A stretch of 64,000 nt of DNA from Bradyrhizobium sp. 200 (GTDB lineage: Bacteria; Pseudomonadota; Alphaproteobacteria; Rhizobiales; Xanthobacteraceae), in the NCBI RefSeq assembly GCF_023100945.1, contig NZ_CP064689.1:8724001-8788000 (forward strand), given 5' to 3'. Each line of letters starts with the position of its first letter. The first letter of the stretch is position 1. The notes under the pieces are model-generated. The model saw only the letters and a list, made by a program, of their open reading frames with translations, was not told the DNA's origin and did no database searches. Below are positions 17,004-25,762 of this stretch, in pieces. The translations under genes and the position numbers were made by a program.

Positions 17004-17558
17004 ATGGCGACAACAGCTACCCAAGCCGTTCTTGATACGCCGGCGGCGGAGTTCCGGCTTCCGGCGACCGACGGCAAGACTTACGCGCTGGACGACGTTG
17101 CAGGCGAAAAAGGCATGGTCGTCGTCTTCATCTGCAACCATTGTCCCTATGTTAAAGCGGTGATCGACCGTATGGTTTCGGACGCCCGCGTGCTGATGTC
17201 GGAGAGCGTAGGCTTTGCGGCGATTTGCTCGAACGATGCGGCGAGCTATCCCGAAGACTCATTTGAGAATATGAAGCGTTTCGCGAAGGCCCATGATTTC
17301 CCGTTTCCATATCTCCACGACGAGACCCAGACAGTCGCTCGGGCGTATGGAGCGGCCTGTACGCCGGACTTCTTCGGTTACAATGCCGACCGCAAGCTCA
17401 AGTATCGCGGCCGGCTCGACGAAGGCCGCACAACTCCGCCTCGCGCGGGGGCGCCCCGAGAGCTTGTCGAGGCCATGCGTGCGATTGCGACCACCGGTGT
17501 GGCGCCGCCTGACCAAAAGGCGTCTATTGGCTGTTCGATCAAATGGAAGGACAAATAA
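17004..17558 (+). CDS. Thioredoxin-like (AhpC/TSA or redoxin) protein
   Basis: 184 residues with a peroxiredoxin/ResA-like thioredoxin fold: FRLPATDGKTYALDDVAG, then the active-site region VVFICNHCPYVKAVIDR. CNHC/CPYVK supplies vicinal cysteines. YGAACTPDFFGYNADRKL carries a third Cys and the cis-Pro segment. ATG at 17004 follows AGGAGGT, an excellent site. No signal peptide, so cytoplasmic. Likely a thiol-disulfide or peroxide-handling enzyme. It is an intact gene between degenerate pieces. Confidence 0.88.
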   Translation: MATTATQAVLDTPAAEFRLPATDGKTYALDDVAGEKGMVVVFICNHCPYVKAVIDRMVSDARVLMSESVGFAAICSNDAASYPEDSFENMKRFAKAHDFPFPYLHDETQTVARAYGAACTPDFFGYNADRKLKYRGRLDEGRTTPPRAGAPRELVEAMRAIATTGVAPPDQKASIGCSIKWKDK

Positions 17559-17576
17559 AGCCGGTCGCGGGTTCCA

Positions 17577-17791
17577 CCGAGACCTCGAGGCAAACCGAAA
17601 TTATTCAGTCGCGCATTTCCATCTCGCCGCCGCGCTTGCGCACCAGGCACGGGCGGTGGTGCAGACGGGATCCAAGCTTCACTGTCCGCCGCTTGCGTAC
17701 GACCATTACATGGAGCGAGAATTCGGCCTTCCTTGCCGGGCGCGAACGCGTCATTGAGGGCATGCGGATGGCAGGGGTGCCTGAGGGATGA
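17577..17791 (+). pseudogene. C-terminal TPR fragment of a regulator/cyclase
   Basis: Two frames together give the familiar tail of TPR-bearing winged-helix or cyclase proteins: NYSVAHFHLAAALAHQAR in one frame, then DPSFTVRR and FLAGRERVIEGMRMAGVPEG to the stop at 17789 in another. Everything upstream is missing. Confidence 0.5.
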
Positions 17792-17841
17792 CGTTCAAGG
17801 ATACCCGTTCTGCTTATTGCAGCGCATGAGTCTGAAAACGG

Positions 17842-17936
17842 CCCGTAGGTGAAGTGGCGGCACGTTGCATTGAGGTCCGCTCATGGACGTGTAGCGGACT
17901 AGGTTTGCTCATGCTGAGTTCTTCGCATTTTGACCC
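17842..17936 (+). repeat. Dispersed repeat variant; inverted partner at 25.2 kb
   Basis: A 95-bp sequence (GTGAAGTGGCGGCACGTTGC ... GAGTTCTTCGCATTTTG) recurs in inverted orientation at 25197-25292 with only a few differences. Its right end (CATTTTGACCC) resembles the right end of the wider dispersed family. Confidence 0.7.
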
Positions 17937-18022
17937 TTTTCTGAAGTGCTGCGAGGACGCGACGAGGCTCGCAATTGATGAAGAAGTAGAGGTCTGGGCG
18001 GCCTCCAGCTTAGGACCGCGGC

Positions 18023-18673
18023 TCATTGCGGGACATCAACCTCGTGGGTGTGATCTTCATGGGCATGTGGCTCGAGGCCCGGCATGGGCGCGCCCGTGAA
18101 ATAACCTAGAGCGCCAGGATGCAGCGGGATGCGCGAGTCGGGTGGCTCGGAGGACGAACCGCTCGGCAGCAGCAATTCGGGAAGGGCGCTGCGGCTCTTG
18201 TCCAACGCTTCGGCGATCAGCCAGGCATGGCGTGCTGCAAAGTCGTCGCGGCAGACGAACAAGTACTCTCCGATGCCGACGACGGTGAACAGCTTGACTG
18301 GTCCGTGCTCGGCGAAGGGGGGCCTCCCTTGTCGAAGGGCTGCCGCATCGTCGCGCCGCATCAGCGCGACGTCCAACTGCTGCGAGCTGATCAGATTGGC
18401 GATGCGCTCCTTGTGCGGCGCCCTGCTCACCTGAGCCTTGCTGCTCGGCAAGCGATCCGCGAGGACCTCAGCTACCCGCTTGCCGAGCTCGAACGAGGGA
18501 GGATCGGCGCGCGAAGTCAGGATCAGCAGGTGGCGCCGGCGGTAGACGCCCCACTGGCCATAGGGTGCGTGGCCACAAAGGAACATGGCTGCGGCGCCGG
18601 CCCCCGCCGTTCGCAGGAATTCCCGGCGGCTCGGCCTCCCGCCAACCTCAGGACCTTCGGTCTTATGCCACAC
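18023..18673 (-). CDS. Tat-exported TAXI-type solute-binding protein
   Basis: 216 residues. A twin-arginine signal (PSRREFLRTAGAGAAAMF) leads into a periplasmic-binding-protein-like domain related to TAXI receptors of TRAP transporters (LGKRVAEVLADRLPSS, LISSQQLDVALMRRDDAAAL). The C-terminus is His-rich (PHAHEDHTHEVDVPQ), which suggests metal contact. The GTG at 18673 lies 5 bases after the stop of the upstream amidase gene, so the two are probably coupled. It is shorter than usual TAXI proteins (about 320), and no TRAP membrane subunits are nearby. Confidence 0.7.
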   Translation of the reverse strand: MWHKTEGPEVGGRPSRREFLRTAGAGAAAMFLCGHAPYGQWGVYRRRHLLILTSRADPPSFELGKRVAEVLADRLPSSKAQVSRAPHKERIANLISSQQLDVALMRRDDAAALRQGRPPFAEHGPVKLFTVVGIGEYLFVCRDDFAARHAWLIAEALDKSRSALPELLLPSGSSSEPPDSRIPLHPGALGYFTGAPMPGLEPHAHEDHTHEVDVPQ

Positions 18674-18677
18674 GCGA

Positions 18678-19937
18678 CTACTTGCCGAATATGGTGGTCG
18701 GCAGGATGGCGGAGACTGCGTAGTTCGGCACGTCGACGACATTGCCGATACGCAGGTCGGCGGCCACGCTCGCCACGACATATGCCTGCTCCGGCGTGAG
18801 GCCCTTCTCGCTAACCATCCAGTCGATCAGCTCGATCAGGGCGTTGCGCGCCGCCAGCATCAGATCCTCCGAGAGATTCTCGAGCGGGCCGATTTTCTGG
18901 CTGTCGAGGTAGGTATGGTAAGGCGGGATCTGGCCCTTGGCTTTCAGCGGGAAGCCGGTGGTGGCGTAGAACTCGGTCGGCGCCAACCGGATGAGCTGAT
19001 CGCCGCCTTCGAAATGCGGGACTTTGACCTTCGCGGCTTGCGCCTTGCGGATCTCGGTGACCAGCGTGACCGTCGCCCCCATCTCGATCGCCGTGCCGGA
19101 GACCTCGCCATCGCCTTGCGCGAAATGGACGTCGCCGACGAACAACCCGCACCCGTCCACGAAGCAGGGCAGCAGCAGCGTCGTGCCCACCACCATCTGC
19201 TTGATGTCCATGTTGCCACCGTTCTCGCGCGGCGGAATGGTGCGCAGGCACTCATTCTTGCTGCTTCCGTTCTGGCCGCAGACATCGCTCGGCAGCGCAC
19301 CGAGCGGCTGCGGAGTCAGCACGACACCGCCCGCGCTCTGCAGCGCCGCCTCGCGCGTGAGGATCGTGGCCACCTCGGGCTGGCCCGGCAGCACCCCGAC
19401 CGTGCCCATAAATCCGTTAAAGGGGATGACGACGCCCGGGATCTGGTCGGAGACCGCCTCCTTGCGGTTGAGTTTCCAATTGGCGATGAACGGCTTGGTG
19501 AAGCGATCGCGCAGGAAACCGAAGCCCGGGACGATCACGGTGTAACCGTAGTCGTCCGGCTGTACGTCGAGGAGTGTTACCGCCAGTACGTCGCCGCGCT
19601 GGGCACCCTCGATGAAGACCGGGCCGGTCAGCGGATGGACGAGATTGAGATCGGCCGCCGACACATCCTCGGGCTTGGAGCCGAGGTTGAAGTCGGAGTC
19701 GAAGGCGTCGCGCGTTTCAAAGACGATATGCTGACTGGGGATGGCGCGACTCACCGGCTTGATGGCCGGGTGCATGCGGTTCATGCAGTTCTTGTCGTCG
19801 ACGCAGTGCGCGCCGGTCTTCGCGACGCGCACAACCTGCCACGCCTTAACGGACGTCGTATCCGCATGCGCTGCGGTTGCGCTGAGCAGCAATGTCGCGG
19901 CCGCAGTGATGATCCAGAATTGCCTTGATTGCATCAT
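18678..19937 (-). CDS. Exported acetamidase/formamidase-family protein
   Basis: 419 residues. A signal peptide (to about AHA-DT) precedes an FmdA/AmdA-type domain: PSQHIVFETRDAFDSDFN, HPLTGPVFIEGAQRGDVLAV, GGNMDIKQMVVGTTLLLPCF, GLFVGDVHFAQGDGEVSGTA, AYVVASVAADLRIGNVVDVP. The family hydrolyses formamide, acetamide or related amides and is usually cytoplasmic; export here is unusual. The start at 19937 follows GGGAGGAG. It is followed by a coupled solute-binding protein gene, suggesting linked amide capture and hydrolysis in the periplasm (inference). Confidence 0.88.
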   Translation of the reverse strand: MMQSRQFWIITAAATLLLSATAAHADTTSVKAWQVVRVAKTGAHCVDDKNCMNRMHPAIKPVSRAIPSQHIVFETRDAFDSDFNLGSKPEDVSAADLNLVHPLTGPVFIEGAQRGDVLAVTLLDVQPDDYGYTVIVPGFGFLRDRFTKPFIANWKLNRKEAVSDQIPGVVIPFNGFMGTVGVLPGQPEVATILTREAALQSAGGVVLTPQPLGALPSDVCGQNGSSKNECLRTIPPRENGGNMDIKQMVVGTTLLLPCFVDGCGLFVGDVHFAQGDGEVSGTAIEMGATVTLVTEIRKAQAAKVKVPHFEGGDQLIRLAPTEFYATTGFPLKAKGQIPPYHTYLDSQKIGPLENLSEDLMLAARNALIELIDWMVSEKGLTPEQAYVVASVAADLRIGNVVDVPNYAVSAILPTTIFGK

Positions 19938-20207
19938 TCGCTCCTCCCTCAGCAGAATCGTGACCCTATTCTGGTCGGGACGACGATCGGCAACGCCTTG
20001 GGCGCCCGGCGGCACGATGAGGAGATCAAGATCTCGTCCTGACGACCGTCCGGCGAAGCTACTCCCCTTTGGGATAAGTGCCAACCACCATGGGTCGAAA
20101 GGGCGGAAAAACAACGGCCCTCTTCACCGCCATGGCGTTCTTGTCGGTCCAGCATTTCCTTGTCCTCAAATGTGCCGCGTTTGATACGACGGACATATCC
20201 TTCGCGG

Positions 20208-20583
20208 TCAGATCACCGAAACGAACGGCGCGAGACCGATCAGCAACAGGGCGACGCCCGTGGCACCTTCCAGGAGACGGGACAGATGGGCTAGGGTTGC
20301 GCCATGCCGGGTCCAGCTGCGCACGCGCCGTTCGCGTGCGAAGATCGTCAGCAACGCAACGACGCAGAGCGTCAGGGCGACGCCCAGCAGCATCGCGGCG
20401 GCGAAAGCAACGCAGGCCGCTGGGATACCGTTTGCCAGGGCGTAGACCATCGCGAACAACGTGAGGCGGGCACGGTACGAGACCCGCCACAAGTCCCACG
20501 GACAAGCATCGTGATGGTACGGCTCACCGCGGATTGCGCGAAAGAGCAGCCATGCGCCGATGGCCGCCAGACGACCGCGGCTC
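20208..20583 (-). pseudogene. Nickel/cobalt transporter-like C-terminal fragment
   Basis: A minus-strand frame gives AAIGAWLLFRAIRGEPYHHD, then several membrane segments (LTLFAMVYALANGIPAA, AAAMLLGVALTLCVVALLTI, GATGVALLLIGLAPFVSV). This resembles the C-terminal half of RcnA/NiCoT-type exporters. The N-terminal half, with the metal-binding HxxxxD helix, is absent; the frame is cut near 20585. Confidence 0.5.
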
Positions 20584-20660
20584 AGCAGTTAGGGCGCCCG
20601 GCGCCTCTGGTCGAGTGTGAACGCATGAAGCCACCGGCGCCAACTCATAGCGACGTCCGC

Positions 20661-20760
20661 TTCTGGCACTTTTGAGACATGCCGGCGGACACTGAGAATG
20701 TCTGTTCATCGGGGTAGACCGGAAGTCATCGGCGCACAGCCAGAACGACGCGATTGACCC
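20661..20760 (+). repeat. Dispersed repeat, near-complete copy
   Basis: The best plus-strand example: CTTTTGAGACATGCCGGCGG, GAGAATGTCTGTTCATCGGG, GTAGACCGGAAGTC, and AGAACGACGCGATTGACCC at the right end. About 100 bp. Confidence 0.7.
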
Positions 20761-21167
20761 GAATCCGACGTCGCGCCAGTGCTATTTGGGAGTCGAAATT
20801 TGACGTTTGTCCGCGCCAAGCCCCGATCGGTGTCAATCGGCGTTCAAATATTGCAGGCCGAATAACACTTGGGTGCCCAACGCGGTCGCGCCTGTGCTTC
20901 GGACGCGCCTGCCGTGCAGCTGCTGCGATAAAGATATCGATCGTCGGCTCCGGGTCAAAACGCAACTTGCGTTCTACGTCGGCTTCCTGGGCGGGACCGG
21001 ACGTTCGCGGCGAGCGGGCGGGTGACGCCGGCGCCGCAACGTTCTGGTGGACTCGTTATTGCCCTAAACCGACTCGTTTCTGCTCTTAGGGCACACGCTA
21101 CAAGTGAAGTCGAAGCTATCTATGGGCATCGAACAGATAGCCGATTCCTTCGTAGCTCTCCCAAGCT
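20761..21167. other. Noncoding or degenerate stretch
   Basis: No gene is supported. The part near 20800-20870 has the look of an old IS flank, without ends or a transposase. Confidence 0.35.
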
Positions 21168-22370
21168 CTATCTGACGCAGTCGTCCGGAGGTGTTTTCCC
21201 GGCAAAGCGGCCAGAAATCCAGTTCACCGCCGCCATCGTGCTCGCTTGCGCGGCGCGCCCGTGGCCGATCCCGGGCAGCATGACCATCCTGACCTTGCTG
21301 CCGGCCTTGCACAGCTTGTCCATGTAGGCCTGGGTAACCGCGGGCTGGATGATCTGGTCGTTGGTCCCCTGCGCTAGAAAGATGGGGATCTCAGGGGAGA
21401 GCACGCCGGTGCTGTTCCGTTCGAGAAGCGAGCGCCAAGGTTCGGCCTTGGTCGGATCTTGCACCGTCAGGAAATATTGCTCGAGCGGCCTCCCTGTCCT
21501 CTGCCTGACGATCAGGTCGAAAGGCCCTTCGATGCATTCTTGCGCCAGCCGGTCGATCGCGGGCCTCGCGCGCGGATCGACGACGTTGTCGATGGGGGCT
21601 CCGTAGACGCGGTGCCATGACCATAACGTCATCGCCGTGATGTTCTTGCCGCCGATCGAGTTGATATCGTCGCTCATCAGCTTTGCGAGGTCGGTTGCCG
21701 GCGCCGCCGCGGCGACGCCGAGAAGCCTTAGCTCAGGGGCGTAGGCGTTTGCCATCATCCCAGCAAAGAGCGCGGCTTGCCCGCCTTGCGAATGTCCCCA
21801 TACCGTGAAGTCCCTGCCCTCGCCTGCGCGGGGAAGGGAGCGTGCCGCGCGCACGATGTCGATCACGGCGCGACCTTCGCTCTCACCCACCAGATAAGGA
21901 TGCGGGCCCGGCGTGCCGAGACCCGGATAATCGGTGGCCGCCACAACGAAGCCGCGGGCGATCATCGAGCGAAGGCCCTGGATCTGCTGAAACAGAAAAA
22001 TGGCAAGCGACGGCGCGCAGCGCGGTACGATGCCCGATGTAGGATGGGCCCAGGCCACGATCGGACGCCCACCGGGCGGGGGCGCGCCTTGCGGAACAAT
22101 GACGATGCCGGATACGAAGATGGGCCGGCCGTTCAGCCCCGTCGAGCTATAGAGCACGCGATAGGTGGAGGCGTCGAGCGGAGCGCCGTCCATCGGCTCC
22201 TGCCGCACCAGGGTTCCCGGGGCACCGGCGAGCAATGATTCCGGCGCTTTATAAAAGTCCGTCTGGGCCGATGCCATTCCCGCCAAGCCAGAGACAGCTG
22301 CGACCGCGACGAGCGCATTCGGCATCCATTTGCGCCGCCAGCGGCCAACGCAATCGGTGAAGTATCGCAT
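21168..22370 (-). CDS. Secreted lipase/esterase (secretory lipase family)
   Basis: 400 residues with a signal peptide (about 1-35, ending ASA-QT). The alpha/beta-hydrolase domain is of the LIP type: WAHPTSGIVPRCAPS as oxyanion region, GHSQGGQAALFAG as nucleophile elbow, GTNDQIIQP with the Asp and GIGHGRAA with the His. The ATG at 22370 is preferred; the GTG at 22382 also fits. It begins within a few bases of the end of the DUF4403 gene, so the two form an operon. Likely an extracytoplasmic ester hydrolase. Confidence 0.88.
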   Translation of the reverse strand: MRYFTDCVGRWRRKWMPNALVAVAAVSGLAGMASAQTDFYKAPESLLAGAPGTLVRQEPMDGAPLDASTYRVLYSSTGLNGRPIFVSGIVIVPQGAPPPGGRPIVAWAHPTSGIVPRCAPSLAIFLFQQIQGLRSMIARGFVVAATDYPGLGTPGPHPYLVGESEGRAVIDIVRAARSLPRAGEGRDFTVWGHSQGGQAALFAGMMANAYAPELRLLGVAAAAPATDLAKLMSDDINSIGGKNITAMTLWSWHRVYGAPIDNVVDPRARPAIDRLAQECIEGPFDLIVRQRTGRPLEQYFLTVQDPTKAEPWRSLLERNSTGVLSPEIPIFLAQGTNDQIIQPAVTQAYMDKLCKAGSKVRMVMLPGIGHGRAAQASTMAAVNWISGRFAGKTPPDDCVR

Positions 22371-22386
22371 GGTCCAGCTCACGTGC

Positions 22387-23835
22387 TTACAGTCCGTAAA
22401 GTATCTTCAGACCGCCGCTGGCATGAAGGGCAATCAGGATGCCTTCGTGCAGCAACTGCACCTTTTCGAGCCTTGCCGAGTCGAGGTGGCCTTCCATGCG
22501 AAAGCCGTCCTTCAGGGGGCGCGTCAGGCGTTCGTTCGCCGCCATGAGCAGGTTCTGGTAGGAGACGCCGTAGTCGAGATTAGCGACATTCTTCAATTGC
22601 GCCGCAAGCTGCTGCACGGCAGATCCAATCTGGCTGTCGTCTGATGAAGTTGTAAGGTCGACTTCGGCGAGGCCAACAGTCTTGTTGTCAGTATCGACTT
22701 TTGGCGTGGCGGAAAGATAGGTCCATTGGCCCGCGTTGGAATCGGTGTCCGAGCTCTTTGCGATGCGCAGGCCGATCACGAGTCTACCCGACGACGGATA
22801 AACCTGAACCTCGCGCACGGACGTGTCCTGCGCCGGCACGGCTGCGATCCCCTGGCTTATCTTGTCCTTGAGCGTGTCGTAATTGATGCGGACGGGAAGA
22901 ATGACATCGAAGGTGCCCGGCTCGGCCACCGCGGTGCCGAGCGACGGCAGGGCCGTCACCGCAACAGCTGGCGGCTGCTGCCCGATCACGGTTTCGGCGG
23001 AGCCGGCAAGCTCAAGTGATCCCCACAATACCTTGGCATTGGCGCGGACACCCGCGAAAGCCGCGCTCTGCGGGGTCAGTTGCAGCCAGACTGGCGGATC
23101 CTGCGCGAGTTTGACGGGCTCAAACGCATGACGCCACGCCGTCTCGGCCTTGCCGTGCAGGTCGAGTGCGCGCGCCGCCGCCAGCGCCCGCGACCGGATG
23201 CGGCCCAGCTGCGTCCGGATGTTGGGCTCGACATAGGGCGCAAGGTCAAACTCGCGGCCGAGCACGTGAAGGTAGGGATGTTCGCTCCAGTGGAAGGAGT
23301 CGCTGATGTTTAGCTGGAGCGATCCATCCCTCCGCAGCTCGGGGCGCGCTTCAACTTCGATCGTCGCGCGCGCCTCGGTGTCGCCGCGAATACGCGCCGT
23401 GAAACGATTGGCTCCCTGGCCCTCGGCGGCGCCGTGTATGGAGACCGCTCCGAAGACGCGGTCGCCCCGGCCATACAGCGACACCGGGCTAGTCCGGTCG
23501 ACAAAACCCCAGACGTCGCAATTTGCGTTGACGCGGAAGATGAAAACACGACGATGAACGCAATTGACGCGCTCGTCGATGGTGGCAAGCCGCTTCGGAA
23601 TATCCCGCTCGATCGCCGCAGCGAGAGCCGGCAGGCCGAACTCGACCGTCGCAGAGATGCGCGAAGTCGTTACGAGCGGCGTTGCTGCGTCCGGGCTCAG
23701 CGCCGGCTTATCGGCGCCGAACGCGATCGCCGGGAGCGCCCCAAGAGCGAGCGCGGCCAGACGGGCTATGCCCATGCGTGATCTATTCGCGATCGAATCG
23801 TATTCCGGCTGATATCTGCGTGATGGAGGCATCAT
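22387..23835 (-). CDS. DUF4403 family exported protein
   Basis: 482 residues. An N-terminal leader (RMGIARLAALALGALPAIAF) is followed by an extended beta-rich domain of the DUF4403 type: LPALAAAIERDIPKRL near the start, VWLQLTPQSAAFAGVRAN in the middle and the tail LKILYGL. The ATG pair at 23835/23832 follows GGAG. Located directly before the lipase gene. DUF4403 proteins resemble lipid-binding tubular folds, so a role in envelope lipid handling with the lipase is possible (inference). Confidence 0.85.
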   Translation of the reverse strand: MMPPSRRYQPEYDSIANRSRMGIARLAALALGALPAIAFGADKPALSPDAATPLVTTSRISATVEFGLPALAAAIERDIPKRLATIDERVNCVHRRVFIFRVNANCDVWGFVDRTSPVSLYGRGDRVFGAVSIHGAAEGQGANRFTARIRGDTEARATIEVEARPELRRDGSLQLNISDSFHWSEHPYLHVLGREFDLAPYVEPNIRTQLGRIRSRALAAARALDLHGKAETAWRHAFEPVKLAQDPPVWLQLTPQSAAFAGVRANAKVLWGSLELAGSAETVIGQQPPAVAVTALPSLGTAVAEPGTFDVILPVRINYDTLKDKISQGIAAVPAQDTSVREVQVYPSSGRLVIGLRIAKSSDTDSNAGQWTYLSATPKVDTDNKTVGLAEVDLTTSSDDSQIGSAVQQLAAQLKNVANLDYGVSYQNLLMAANERLTRPLKDGFRMEGHLDSARLEKVQLLHEGILIALHASGGLKILYGL

Positions 23836-24243
23836 TCTAGTGCTCCAGCTTCAAGGAAAACCAGAACCACAGGCGGTACTCAGTGCGCTCGCGAGCAATA
23901 AAGCCACTATACGTTAGGAGTGCACGAACGGCGGAAGCTGTTTCGCGATCCGGCTCGGCAAGCTGGCAACTTCCGAGATCCTAAGATCGAGCTACCACCA
24001 TTCTGTATCCGTTTTCGACAAGTGTTGGGCGGATCCCCACGAGCTCGAGAACCTCAAGGCAAACTTCACGATGAACGCCTGACGTCTCGCAAGTCAAATG
24101 ACAAATGACGCAAAACGATGGCCTTGCAGACCCTCCGCGTTACCGCACAAGTTTCGCACCAGAAACGGCTTCGACAAAGCGCAATGAACGCGGCCGAAAT
24201 CGACCGAAGCCAGAAAAATCAACGAAAACTGACCTCTATTCTC
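23836..24243. other. Noncoding stretch before the tRNA-like repeat
   Basis: No supported gene. It leads into the first tRNA 3'-half repeat. Confidence 0.4.
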
Positions 24244-24283
24244 CCGCTCATAACGGTCTGGTTGCAGGTTTGAGTCCTGCCGG
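24244..24283 (+). repeat. tRNA(CAT) 3'-half direct repeat, copy 1 (att-like)
   Basis: 40 bases identical to 28571-28610. They contain anticodon loop CTCATAA and the T arm GCAGG-TTTGAGT-CCTGC. After CCGG the sequence diverges, so the acceptor end and CCA are absent. Confidence 0.85.
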
Positions 24284-24337
24284 ACTGAAAGCTACGGGGA
24301 AATACGACCGTATGGCCGACCCGGTACTCGCTCCCGA

Positions 24338-24619
24338 CTAAAATATCGAAAACAACCCCATGCAAAGTAGCAGGAGGTCGCGGGCATGGATGCCTTGAGC
24401 GAATCCTGCGAAAGCATTTTGACACGTCGGGCAAATCAGCGGCACTATTGCATCGTCGCGCAATTCGTTAAATCCCATGGCCCCCCACAGGCTCTCGGCG
24501 CGATGCAGGCAAAACCTGTACAAGCGTGCATGATCTCGATCACGAACCGCTGATTTTGCTTGGTTTCCCGACAGAGCCCGCTGCCGGACTTGATGCATTG
24601 TTGGCGGGCAAGCTGTCAC
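24338..24619 (-). CDS. Possible small Cys-containing protein
   Basis: An open frame of 93 residues with GTG start, containing [10 protein letters not shown] and a hydrophobic tail ([16 protein letters not shown]). No family or ribosome binding site is recognised. It may be chance. Confidence 0.25.
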   Translation of the reverse strand: MTACPPTMHQVRQRALSGNQAKSAVRDRDHARLYRFCLHRAESLWGAMGFNELRDDAIVPLICPTCQNAFAGFAQGIHARDLLLLCMGLFSIF

Positions 24620-24626
24620 TTGCCTC

Positions 24627-25100
24627 GTGAGCGGCCTCTATCACCGTCTGGCGATCGGCCGGCGAGCGACGAACAAGCGTCAGCCCACCGTGCCGCTGCC
24701 GGACCGTCTGCTGGTCCACATGCGTCGCTGGTACGACAAGATCATCGCCAACCACTTCGTCGAGTGGCAGGGCACGGGCGTGAAGTCGGTCAAGAACGGC
24801 TTCGCTCGCGCCGTGGAGGTGGCGAAGCTCGACCTTTCGGAAGGCAACGTCACTCCCCACACGCTACGTCACACGGCGGCGACCTGGCTTATGCAGCTGG
24901 GCACTGACCCGTGGGAGGCAGCCGGATTCCTTGGTATGTCGGTGAAGGTTCTGATCGACACCTACGGTCATCACCATCCTGATTACATGAAGGAAGCGTC
25001 CGGGGCGATCACTCGCAAGAGGGAGACGACCAAGCGCGTCGTTGGCACCCCCCAGACTACCAAGTCAACCGTCCGCGCTCGCAGCATTCGAGCAATCTAG
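24627..25100 (+). pseudogene. Tyrosine recombinase, C-terminal catalytic fragment
   Basis: Starts abruptly with a recombinase catalytic-domain sequence ([20 protein letters not shown]) and runs to a natural end. It contains [10 protein letters not shown] (H-x-x-R), [20 protein letters not shown] (His and Tyr nucleophile). The N-terminal core-binding domain and the first catalytic Arg are missing. It lies 340 bases inside the first tRNA-half repeat, where an integrase is expected. Confidence 0.8.
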
Positions 25101-25196
25101 GCCGTGAAACTATAAATCTGCCGGGCGGACGGCTTGCCAAAGTCCGCTATGCCCGGATAGCGACCAAATTCCGCAGCTCAGCGAAATGACGCGATG

Positions 25197-25292
25197 GGCC
25201 AAAATGCGAAGAACTCACCGTGAGCAAACCTACTCCGCTACACATCCATGAGCGGACCTCAAAGCAACGTGCCGCCACTTCATCTACGGGCC
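25197..25292 (-). repeat. Inverted partner of the 17.8-kb repeat
   Basis: Reverse complement of 17842-17936 with a handful of changes (AAAATGCGAAGAACTCACC ... GCAACGTGCCGCCACTTCAT). Confidence 0.7.
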
Positions 25293-25762
25293 CCAATTGC
25301 TGACTCATGCACCGCAGCAAAAAGGGGGTCCGATTGGCCATACCGTCGGAGTGAAAACTCTGGCGGCTCCGGGTTGCGGACCGGGCCCGGTGCTGGAGTC
25401 GGCCGACTGCTGACGCAGAGATCTGTCAGACGCTTCCAATGATACCGAGATTCCAGGGCCGACACGAAACCGAATACCCCCGGCCCTCCCTGCGGAATTG
25501 ATCCGGCAGCCACATCGCATGAGGGCGCAGATGCCAACGTTCCCACGGGATTGGAGCCCGGCGGTGCGAAGTGAAGCTGGACCAACGCAGCCTTCCCATG
25601 TTGCGACCGGCCGCCTTGATATCCTGTTCGCGAATAGCCAATTTAGAAACATGTTGGAATGGGAGGACCTGACTGCACGATCAGATGAACTGACTAAGGC
25701 CGGTACCGAGCGGTAACCCGACTCGGTTCACCAGTGCGGCGGGTCATACCTTGGAGGGGATC
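25293..25762. other. Leader region of prkA
   Basis: No gene is supported; the short ATG frame at 25650-25716 is unconvincing. It holds the prkA promoter region. No clear element was identified. Confidence 0.35.

Noticed and set aside
20780..20880. IS21-like flank
   Set aside because: Vague similarity only; no transposase, ends or duplication.
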